Part shown: positions 29,140 through 36,018 of the stretch, piece by piece
Position numbering within the stretch: the stretch's first letter is position 1
Layout: every line of letters starts with the position of its first letter
DNA from: a virus
Virus record (IMG/VR): IMGVR_UViG_3300045747_000409
Location: 1 to 36,018 of that record
Direction: 5' to 3' (one strand)
DNA length: 36,018 nucleotides
Notes under the pieces: generated by a model
Databases searched by the model: none
The model's input: only the letters and a program-made list of their open reading frames with translations
What the model was told of the DNA's origin: nothing
Position numbers and translations under genes: made by a program

Positions 29140-32100
29140 ATGCCAACACCGCTGATCGTCAATGGCGTCACGTACGCGTACCCAGCCCCGAATGATCCAC
29201 CTGACTGGGGTTCGCAAGCGACCCTGTGGGCTGGCGCAGTCACGAACGCGCTCCTGCCGAAGACGGGTGGCCTGTTCCAACTCAGCGGTGAGCTGAACTT
29301 CGGTCCAATCGCTGGCCTGAAGGCACTGTGGCTGAAGACTGAATCGTCGCAACCAGCTCTGGCTGGTGTGATTCGTCTCGCAAGCACTGACACGATCAAC
29401 TTCCGGAACTCCACGAACACAGCTGACAATGCCCTTGGTGTGAACGCAGCGAACCAAGTCACGCTGAACGGCACTCCAATTGGTGCCGGTGTTGGTTCTG
29501 TGACCTCGGTTGGTGTGTCATCGAGCACGCTCTCCGTCTCTGGTTCGCCGATCACCTCAGCTGGCGCAATCGATATCGAACTTCCAAGCACTGCGGTGAC
29601 TCCTGGCAGCTACACAGCCGCGAACATCACAGTCGACGCTTACGGTCGCATCACCGCAGCCACATCTGGCTCCGCTGGTGGTGTGACCTCCTTTAACACT
29701 CGCTCCGGAGCAGTCACCCTCACTGCCCTCGATGTGGATTCTGCACTCGGATTCACTCCGATCAGTGGGAATCAGAGCATCACGGTCACCGGTGATGTGT
29801 CTGGCTCTGGCACAACTGCGATCAGCACAACTCTCTCGAGTACTGGTGTGACTGCCGGGTCGTACACTTCGGCGAACATCACCGTCGACTCCAAGGGCCG
29901 CATCACTTCGGCGACCTCTGGTGGTGGCGTCGCTGGTGCGAACACGCAGATCCAGTTCAACAACTTCGGTTCAATGGGTGCCTCTTCAGCCCTGTCGTTC
30001 ACGAATGACGAATCTGTCGGCGGAATTGGTGCGACTCTGCATCTCGGGAATGCTGGGTACGATGCAGCACTGCGAATTGGTGGCCTGACTGCGACTTACG
30101 GTCGCCTGTACCTTGGTCCGAACGCGAACATCGAAGGATATCCGTCTGGCACCACGGTGATCAATGCCGGTCGTGCATTCCACGCTATCGCCGGTCCAGG
30201 CACGTACGATGTTCGTCGTGGTGGAGTCGTTGATCTGAATGCCGGCGAGACAATCGACGTTCCTACCGGTGCTTCAGTCACGGGTGCTTCGTTCTCGCTT
30301 GATGGTGGCGAAGCGAATGCCGGTGTGTACAATGCTGGTTCCGTGTTCATGGGTGCTGGCACCTTGCCGAATGCGTACGCTGCTGGGTACATCAATCAAG
30401 CCGCAGTGTACGTCGAAGGACTTCAGAGCGACGGCACAACAATTGGTGCTGGTGGTCGAGTTGTTCTTCAAGGTGCAAGCACTACGGTTGTGCCGAACAC
30501 CCTCGAAGTAGGTCCAGCCGGCCTGCTGTACAACGGTGCGCCGATCAGCACTGGTGGTTCTGTAACCTCAGTCGGTATCAACTCGAGCACGATCTCAGTG
30601 ACTGGTTCGCCGATCACGGGCTCTGGCACGATCACAATCGACATCAGCATCCTCGATATCGCTCACGGCGGGACTGGTGGGTCATCGGCTGCTCTGGCAC
30701 TCGCGAATCTTGGTGGGTACCCACTCTCGAACCCAGCTGGGTACACAACGAACACCGGCACAGTGACTTCAGTCGGGATCTCATCGTCCGACCTAAATGT
30801 TAGCTCTTCGCCGATCACCGGTTCCGGCACAATCAGTCTCTCGCTGACGAACTCGGGTGTGACCGCTGGTTCTTACACGAATGCGAACATCACTGTTGAT
30901 GCCAAGGGTCGTGTGACCTCGGCTGCGAACGGAATCGCTGGGTCTGGTGCTACTGGACCATCTGGTGCTGTTCAGTTCAAGTCGACGCTCGGTGGATTCG
31001 ATGGCGAAGCCGACTTCAAGTACGACTCAGGTGGTATTCTGACACTCGGCGCAACATCTGGGACTGGAACACTTCGGTTCAGCTCTGGTGCAGGCCCGAT
31101 GATTCAAGTCAGCGGCGAAGGCCTTCTGTTCGAAGCCGCTGATAATCTCGTCGGCATGGCAGCTGGAACACTCTCGTTCCAGACTGGCACATCAACTGAC
31201 GGCGTGGACTACGCTTACGGTGGAGGACTAGTTCTCTCCGGCGCATTCAACTCAGCAACCACTGGGCAAGCTCTCCTCGAAGGTGGTGACTTCGCTCCTT
31301 CAGGTGTTGTGACGAAGTACGGTGCTCGTCTCACCACCTCTGGAGCTGCTGCCACTTCACACGGTCAATTCTCGGTGAACACTGGGAATGTGACGCGATT
31401 CACAATCGACGGCCTTGGTGGGTGGGACCTCGCTGGTGCACCTGGCATCTCTGGTCAGATGATCACATCGCAAGGTGCTGGTCTGCCACCAATCTGGACA
31501 GATGCCGGTTCAGGTACTGTCACCTCAGTAGGAGTCTCATCGAATGGAACGTACGCTGCCGCAATCTCTGTTGGAGCCAGTCCTGTCACAGCCGCGGGCA
31601 CAATCACAATCACACCGAACTTGTTCACATCTGGATCTCCAGGAGTCGTGCCAGCTTCAGGTGGTGGAACAGCTGCGTATCTACGCGCGGACGGAACATG
31701 GAGCAATCCAAATGGTGGCGTCACTGACTTCAATGGACGAACTGGCTCGATCACGCTCACAAGCACGGACGTCACCAGTGCCCTGAGCTACACGCCGGGC
31801 ACTGGCTCGGTGACTTCTGTCGGAATCTCCGGCACGAATGGCATCCTCGTCTCGAGCTCGCCAGTCACAACAACTGGCACGATTGCCCTGGACCTTGGGA
31901 ACATCTCGCCAGCCTCTGTGCTCGCGACTGGAACTGTCGCTGGTTCGAATCTCAGCGGTGTGAACACGGGTGACCAGACGATCACGCTCACTGGTGATGT
32001 GACCGGTTCTGGGACTGGAAGCTTCGCTGCTACTCTCGCGAGCACGGCTGTCACCGCTGGTAGCTACACCTCGGCGAATATCACCGTGGACTCCAAGGGG

Positions 32101-34488
32101 CGAATCACCGCCGCTTCTAATGGCTCAGGCGGTGGCGGGGGTGTAACTTCGTTCAACACTCGGACTGGTGCTGTGTCGCTCACATTCGCTGATGCGACAA
32201 CTGCTCTCGGGTACACTCCGCTTCAGGCTGTGAATGCCACATCTGATGGAACGTACGCGGCGGCAATGACGGTGGTCGCATCGACACCGGTCACAACTCC
32301 AACTGGCGTAGAACGTGACATCTCGATCACACCGAACCTGTTCACAACCTCGACCCCAGGTGTTGTGCCTGCTTCTGGTGGTGGCGGGACTTCTTCGCTT
32401 CTTCGTGCGAATGGAACATGGGGCGATGCTCCAAGTCAAGTTCCACTGACGACGAAGGGTGATCTGTTCACGTGGAGCACCGCTTCTGCTCGACTTGGTG
32501 TTGGTGCTGACACGTACATCCTGACGGCCGATTCAACTCAGACGACTGGACTTCGCTGGGCAGCTCCGCCGAACTCTGCAGTCTGGGGGAACATCACCGG
32601 AACACTCTCAGCACAGACGGATCTTCAGGCTGCACTCGATGCGAAGGCACCACTGTCGGCTCCTTCGTTCACAACTTCGATCACTCTGGCGAATGCGCTT
32701 CCGTTCCTTGCTGACTTCAGCACAGCTGGGAATCGCCCGTACTTCCAGACGAACGTTGGTGCTTCAACGAACCTCGAGATTCACGGTGGGAACACTACGA
32801 CTTCGGCACGTGCCGGACTTCAGTACTACAACACCAGCGACCGACTGAACTCGAATGTAATCTCGATTGTGTCTCGTGATGACACAGCAACGCCGAACTT
32901 CATCTTCTGGGGCAAGAACGTCGCTGGGGTCGCCACGAACCCAAGTACTTCGCTGACCTTCGGCGGGTTCGCATCGGGTACGTACGCCACACTCAATCCG
33001 GCATCAACCTCGTCGGCAAGTACTGACCTGGTTCGTCACTCTGAGCTCGCATCGTACCAAGCAGGCCCGCTGACTGGTGACGTGACGACTTCTGGTGCTG
33101 CTGCGACGCTGGCGAATACTGCGGTGACTGCTGGTTCTTACACCTCAGCGAACATCACAGTGGATGCGAAAGGTCGTATCACGGCTGCTGCTAACGGTTC
33201 TGGTGGCGGCGGTGCTTCGTATCACCTTCAGCCAGTTCGTGTGGCTACTACCGCTAACGGAACCCTCGCATCAGCATTCGCAAATGCTTCGGTTGTTGAT
33301 GGTGTAACTCTTGCCACCGGTGATCGAATTCTGCTGAAGAACCAGACAACCACTACTGATAACGGCATTTACACGGTGAATGCTTCTGGTGCTCCGACTC
33401 GTGCTGCTGACTTCACAACTGGTGTTGGAACTCTCAGCGGTGGTGTATCCGTTGGTGTGATGGCTGGTACAGCAAACGGCGGCACAACCTGGCAATGCTG
33501 GAACGCAACCGCTATCACAATCGGTACAACTGCCGTTGTGTTCGGCCCAGTGAACGGTGCACTGGTGAATAGCGTTGGTATCAGAACGCCGGCAGTGGCA
33601 TCTGGTGGTAACTCGATTGCTATTGGCGGTACTGCTTCTGCGACAGGCGTTCAAGCGATTGCTATTGGGTACTCAACAACTGCGGGAAATACCACGGCAA
33701 TCGCTATCGGCGGCGGCAGCACTTCTACAGGCAGCAACTCAATCGCTATCGGCGGTTCGGCGGCGACTGGTGCTGTGAACGTCTCTATTGGCGACTACTC
33801 GACCTCGACTGGTGCCACGAATCAAATCGCTATCGGCGCAGGAACTGGTGGTTCATCGCTGAGTTCGTACAGTGTGCACATCGGTCTGGGTGGTTCCGTG
33901 AACACAGGAACTCAGTACGGCACGTTCCTCCTCGGTGGAACTGTGTCTGGAGCGAATGCTGGTTCGAATACCACGGGCATGTCCTGGGGTGCCATGATCG
34001 GGTACAACAACACAATCGACTTCCCGGGTCAAACTGTGTTCTCAAATGCATCAATTGCATCGAACGGAGATGCTCAGATCTCAGTGTTCGCTGCGAAGAT
34101 GGTTACAACGAATGCGACGGTCACCGAACTTGGCATCACAACGATCACAGCAACACCAAACTCAACAACACCTACATCAAAGATTGCGCTCTGGAACAAC
34201 GCCACGTACTTCTTCGACGTGCAGGTTGTGGCTCGGAACACCGGCGCAACCGGGAACTGTGCCGCTTGGCAGATTCAATTCGCAGCGAACCGCGACGGCA
34301 CCGCTGCAACTACAGCAATCTCAACAGTAACGAAGACACAGATTTACACGCTTGGCACAACAACCGGGTGGGATGTGACGGTGACCGCCGACACCACGAA
34401 CGGTCGCCCGAACATCTCAGTCACGGGTGCCGCAGCCACAACAATTCGCTGGGTCGCTAACGTTCGAATGACCAAGGTCGCTAACTAA
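29140..34488 (+). CDS. Tail fibre/spike protein 2 with repeat shaft and YadA-like head repeats
   Basis: 1782 residues. Residues 1-115 are a paralogue of the fibre 1 attachment domain. Residues about 120-1350 contain repeated modules of the form SVTSVGISSS...SPITGSGTI followed by GSYTSANITVDSKGRITAAS, a familiar fibre repeat. Near 1365-1475 is a module common in fibres (ATGDRILLKNQTTTTDNGIY, GTTWQCWN). Around 1480-1570 are YadA/Hep_Hag-type head repeats (NSIAIGGTAS, AIAIGYSTT, NSIAIGGSA, NQIAIGAG) as in trimeric autotransporter adhesins. The last 110 residues (KIALWNNATYFFDVQVVARN...) form a beta C-terminal domain that commonly follows such repeats. Probably a trimeric receptor-binding fibre. 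Confidence 0.85.
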   Translation: MPTPLIVNGVTYAYPAPNDPPDWGSQATLWAGAVTNALLPKTGGLFQLSGELNFGPIAGLKALWLKTESSQPALAGVIRLASTDTINFRNSTNTADNALGVNAANQVTLNGTPIGAGVGSVTSVGVSSSTLSVSGSPITSAGAIDIELPSTAVTPGSYTAANITVDAYGRITAATSGSAGGVTSFNTRSGAVTLTALDVDSALGFTPISGNQSITVTGDVSGSGTTAISTTLSSTGVTAGSYTSANITVDSKGRITSATSGGGVAGANTQIQFNNFGSMGASSALSFTNDESVGGIGATLHLGNAGYDAALRIGGLTATYGRLYLGPNANIEGYPSGTTVINAGRAFHAIAGPGTYDVRRGGVVDLNAGETIDVPTGASVTGASFSLDGGEANAGVYNAGSVFMGAGTLPNAYAAGYINQAAVYVEGLQSDGTTIGAGGRVVLQGASTTVVPNTLEVGPAGLLYNGAPISTGGSVTSVGINSSTISVTGSPITGSGTITIDISILDIAHGGTGGSSAALALANLGGYPLSNPAGYTTNTGTVTSVGISSSDLNVSSSPITGSGTISLSLTNSGVTAGSYTNANITVDAKGRVTSAANGIAGSGATGPSGAVQFKSTLGGFDGEADFKYDSGGILTLGATSGTGTLRFSSGAGPMIQVSGEGLLFEAADNLVGMAAGTLSFQTGTSTDGVDYAYGGGLVLSGAFNSATTGQALLEGGDFAPSGVVTKYGARLTTSGAAATSHGQFSVNTGNVTRFTIDGLGGWDLAGAPGISGQMITSQGAGLPPIWTDAGSGTVTSVGVSSNGTYAAAISVGASPVTAAGTITITPNLFTSGSPGVVPASGGGTAAYLRADGTWSNPNGGVTDFNGRTGSITLTSTDVTSALSYTPGTGSVTSVGISGTNGILVSSSPVTTTGTIALDLGNISPASVLATGTVAGSNLSGVNTGDQTITLTGDVTGSGTGSFAATLASTAVTAGSYTSANITVDSKGRITAASNGSGGGGGVTSFNTRTGAVSLTFADATTALGYTPLQAVNATSDGTYAAAMTVVASTPVTTPTGVERDISITPNLFTTSTPGVVPASGGGGTSSLLRANGTWGDAPSQVPLTTKGDLFTWSTASARLGVGADTYILTADSTQTTGLRWAAPPNSAVWGNITGTLSAQTDLQAALDAKAPLSAPSFTTSITLANALPFLADFSTAGNRPYFQTNVGASTNLEIHGGNTTTSARAGLQYYNTSDRLNSNVISIVSRDDTATPNFIFWGKNVAGVATNPSTSLTFGGFASGTYATLNPASTSSASTDLVRHSELASYQAGPLTGDVTTSGAAATLANTAVTAGSYTSANITVDAKGRITAAANGSGGGGASYHLQPVRVATTANGTLASAFANASVVDGVTLATGDRILLKNQTTTTDNGIYTVNASGAPTRAADFTTGVGTLSGGVSVGVMAGTANGGTTWQCWNATAITIGTTAVVFGPVNGALVNSVGIRTPAVASGGNSIAIGGTASATGVQAIAIGYSTTAGNTTAIAIGGGSTSTGSNSIAIGGSAATGAVNVSIGDYSTSTGATNQIAIGAGTGGSSLSSYSVHIGLGGSVNTGTQYGTFLLGGTVSGANAGSNTTGMSWGAMIGYNNTIDFPGQTVFSNASIASNGDAQISVFAAKMVTTNATVTELGITTITATPNSTTPTSKIALWNNATYFFDVQVVARNTGATGNCAAWQIQFAANRDGTAATTAISTVTKTQIYTLGTTTGWDVTVTADTTNGRPNISVTGAAATTIRWVANVRMTKVAN

Positions 34489-34497
34489 AGGAATCAC

Positions 34498-34758
34498 ATG
34501 GCACTTCAACATTCTCTCACCCTTCCAATCGGCGTCGATCTGGCTGGTGCGTACACTCGGATCACGAACGTCTCGTACACCAAGGACGAGCTGATTGTGA
34601 ACACCGAGACATTCGCATCTAGCGCAGCTCGTGAGGCCCTGAAGCCTTCAGTCGCTAGTGCTTCGTACTCCCTCCCTTGGTCGTCGGACATCAATCTGGC
34701 GTACTGCTACGGTCAGCTTAAGTCGGTGCCGGAATTCCTGTACTCGATGGATGTGTAA
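34498..34758 (+). CDS. Small protein after fibre 2
   Basis: 86 residues (MALQHSLTLPIGVDLAGAYT...), beta-rich, with ribosome site AAAGGAA seven bases before the ATG. It resembles the 82-residue gene after fibre 1 in size and position, though not clearly in sequence. Probably a fibre- or tail-associated structural protein. Confidence 0.6.
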   Translation: MALQHSLTLPIGVDLAGAYTRITNVSYTKDELIVNTETFASSAAREALKPSVASASYSLPWSSDINLAYCYGQLKSVPEFLYSMDV

Positions 34759-34775
34759 CTCAATGAAAGCAAAGA

Positions 34776-35138
34776 ATGGATCTCGCCTCTCTGCTCACTA
34801 CGTACTGGGCTCCACTGGCCGTCGCCGGTGGGTTCGTGGTCTCGCTTGTACTGCTGAAGTACAAGCATGAAGCACTTGCGGTCCAAGTAAAGGAGCTCAC
34901 AACAGAGGTCCATGAACTGCGAGACGAAATGCGACAAGAAGTCAATGATGCTCGATCACAAGCGGACGACAATCTCCGCCAGTACATCGAGATGGAGAAG
35001 GAAGAGCACATGATCATCATCTCCCGTACTGAGGCGGCTGTTGATCGTGTCTCATCGCGGGTTGATGCGAACTTCGAGAAGCTCAGCGTGAAGATCGACA
35101 AGCTCGTGGACTACCAGCTGAATCGAGTCATCGGATGA
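34776..35138 (+). CDS. Membrane-anchored coiled-coil protein, possible i-spanin or lysis helper
   Basis: 120 residues: one N-terminal transmembrane helix (WAPLAVAGGFVVSLVLLKY) and a long coiled coil to the end (VKELTTEVHELRDEMRQEVN, EAAVDRVSSRVDANFEKL). It is coupled by ATGA overlap to a holin-like gene. TM plus coil next to a two-span protein is the layout of many lysis cassettes, but there is no endolysin or o-spanin beside it. An ejection or tail-membrane role remains possible. Confidence 0.6.
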   Translation: MDLASLLTTYWAPLAVAGGFVVSLVLLKYKHEALAVQVKELTTEVHELRDEMRQEVNDARSQADDNLRQYIEMEKEEHMIIISRTEAAVDRVSSRVDANFEKLSVKIDKLVDYQLNRVIG

Positions 35139-35389
35139 AGAAGCTCCTTGTGAACATCTTCAGCGATGCTTCGAACCGTGACCTCGATCTCACGAAGATT
35201 CTCGGAGCGATCGCATTCCTTGTGTTCCTGATCCTCTCAGGTCACAATTACGGGTTCAAGGGGTCAACCTGGAACCCGATGGAATGGACTACTGCGGCAG
35301 GCATCCTTCTGGCTGCGGTTGGTGGAGTCTCGAAGCTCAAGGATGCGTCTGGAACCCCTCCAGCGAACAAGCCTGATCCCGATAAATAA
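35135..35389 (+). CDS. Holin-like small membrane protein
   Basis: 84 residues with two hydrophobic helices (KILGAIAFLVFLILSG and TAAGILLAAVGGVSKL) and a charged Pro-rich C-terminus (TPPANKPDPDK), consistent with class II holins. The start overlaps the upstream stop (ATGA), and its stop forms the end of the GATAAATAA motif at 35381-35389. Holins form inner-membrane lesions that time lysis; the assignment rests on topology and neighbour only. Confidence 0.55.
   Translation: MKKLLVNIFSDASNRDLDLTKILGAIAFLVFLILSGHNYGFKGSTWNPMEWTTAAGILLAAVGGVSKLKDASGTPPANKPDPDK
35381..35389 (+). promoter_or_regulatory. TAAATA-type late promoter candidate before the adaptor operon
   Basis: GATAAATAA overlapping the stop of the holin-like gene, 21 bases before the ATG at 35411. 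The last base differs from the usual G or C. Confidence 0.42.
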
Positions 35390-35410
35390 ACCTGAATGCT
35401 AGGAGCTACA

Positions 35411-35716
35411 ATGGAACACGACAACAAGTCAGAGATTCTTCTCTCTCTGCTCGATCAACTGATGGGCGAGATGAAGATGGAGTCCGGCAAGAAGCTGAAG
35501 CCGAAGGAAGCAGTCCTCGAGGTCACATCTGAACCTGAGGTCGTTGATCTCGGACCGGCTGGTGAACACGAGGGTGCTGAACCTGACGGCGACGAGCTCT
35601 CGGATGAAGAGATCGCTGAAGCTCTCGGGAGCCCAGAAGAAGAGGTTGATGTTCAACCGAAGTCACTCGCATCTTCCCGTCTCGCAAAGCGACTCGCAGC
35701 AGCCAAGACAGCCTAA
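35411..35716 (+). CDS. Acidic small protein, unknown function
   Basis: 101 residues from ATG 35411, chosen for the AGGAG seven bases upstream; an in-frame ATG at 35396 has no such site. The sequence is very acidic in the middle (DGDELSDEEIAEALGSPEEE) with basic ends (SSRLAKRLAAAKTA), so probably an extended or scaffold-like helper. It precedes the adaptor gene by nine bases that include GGAGG. No family recognised. Confidence 0.6.
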   Translation: MEHDNKSEILLSLLDQLMGEMKMESGKKLKPKEAVLEVTSEPEVVDLGPAGEHEGAEPDGDELSDEEIAEALGSPEEEVDVQPKSLASSRLAKRLAAAKTA

Positions 35717-35725
35717 GGAGGTTCC

Positions 35726-36018
35726 ATGGGACTTCCAGCAACAGTGCTTCCACCGCCTTCCGGTGATGACGTCACGAGTCTGATTGCTCGCGCGAAGCTT
35801 CAGGAAATGGTGCCGAACTCGGATGTGACATTCCGAGACTCCGACATCATGACTCTGATGCAGCAAGAGCTGTACAGCACGATCGTGCCGTTGGTCATGT
35901 CCGCTCGCGAAGAGTACATGGTCGTGACACGCGACTACGTTCTTCCGAGTCAGGTTCCAGGGCAAGTCGAATCCGTCGTGAACTTCCTCGAGATTCCTGA
36001 AGAAGCATCCGGTCTCCG
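35726..36018 (+). CDS. Head-to-tail adaptor (neck) protein, 5' part
   Basis: First 97 codons of the 351-residue adaptor whose remaining part is read from the left end; the last 143 bases are also present at 1-143. It begins MGLPATVLPPPSGDDVTSLI after a strong GGAGG site (35717-35721). The N-terminal helix (DSDIMTLMQQELYSTIVPLV) fits the portal-docking part of podophage neck proteins. At codon 56 this copy reads Leu (TTG) where the left copy reads Ser (TCG). Confidence 0.68.
   Translation, partial: MGLPATVLPPPSGDDVTSLIARAKLQEMVPNSDVTFRDSDIMTLMQQELYSTIVPLVMSAREEYMVVTRDYVLPSQVPGQVESVVNFLEIPEEASGL
35876..36018. repeat. Terminal redundancy of circular assembly, right copy
   Basis: Second copy of the 143-base overlap, identical to 1-143 except T at 35892 versus C at 17. 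Removing one copy gives a 35,875-bp circle with the adaptor gene intact. Confidence 0.93.

Noticed and set aside
34764-34870. Alternative ATG frame (MKAKNGSRLSAHYVLGS) overlapping the coiled-coil membrane gene
   Set aside because: It is short and basic, with no match to neighbours, and the overlapping frame gives a well-formed TM plus coil protein coupled to the next gene.

Overview
The window is best read as one complete circular (or circularly permuted) genome of a short-tailed, tailed DNA bacteriophage. Positions 1-143 and 35876-36018 are the same sequence with one mismatch, so the unique length is 35,875 bp and one gene (head-tail adaptor) runs across the join. The genome has dense gene packing with ATGA and TAATG start/stop overlaps, Shine-Dalgarno sites (AAAGGAG, AAGGAG, GGAGG), Lys written almost always as AAG, and moderately high GC by eye. 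This suggests a Gram-negative, probably pseudomonadotal host, but the host cannot be fixed from the sequence. No integrase, CI-like repressor, tRNA, CRISPR array, helicase, canonical DNA polymerase, T7-type RNA polymerase or recognisable endolysin was seen.

Layout. (1) Plus strand, 17463-25921: small genes, a repeat protein, small terminase candidate, large terminase, portal, scaffold and major capsid protein. (2) Plus strand, 26025-35716: two long tail-fibre genes with related N-termini, small proteins, and a membrane/coiled-coil plus holin-like pair. (3) Plus strand, 35726 across the join to 11490: adaptor, a free-standing GIY-YIG homing endonuclease, nozzle/stabilisation-like protein, a very large low-complexity protein with a CVVATA C-terminal box, a protein ending in an S74 intramolecular chaperone, and two ejection-like proteins. 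The order terminase-portal-scaffold-coat-adaptor-nozzle-three internal proteins is P22-like. (4) Minus strand, 17252 down to 11487: probable early genes, led by a 362-residue protein with palm-type polymerase motifs. A single plus-strand coiled-coil gene (12966-13610) and a highly structured 370-nt noncoding stretch (13611-13980) interrupt this block.

The most unusual part is the replication module at 16164-17400. It holds a small protein with motif A (D181), motif B (K233...FNGG) and motif C (HDG 331-333), resembling the TV-Pol branch of A-family/T7 RNAP-like polymerases. Three identical in-frame 20-bp DNA repeats lie inside its own gene, and a perfect 24-bp inverted repeat with nested hairpins lies just upstream. 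Nothing else in the genome looks like a replication gene, so this may be the whole phage-encoded replication apparatus.

A second genome-wide signal is the motif CCGCTAAATA(G/C) and variants. It occurs just upstream of the portal, capsid, both fibre genes, the S74 protein, the isolated coiled-coil gene, the adaptor operon and one minus-strand gene. It looks like a late promoter of the T4 TATAAATA type, although no phage sigma factor was recognised. The 13611-13980 stretch can fold into nested long helices crossed by an H-type pseudoknot and may be an undescribed structured RNA.
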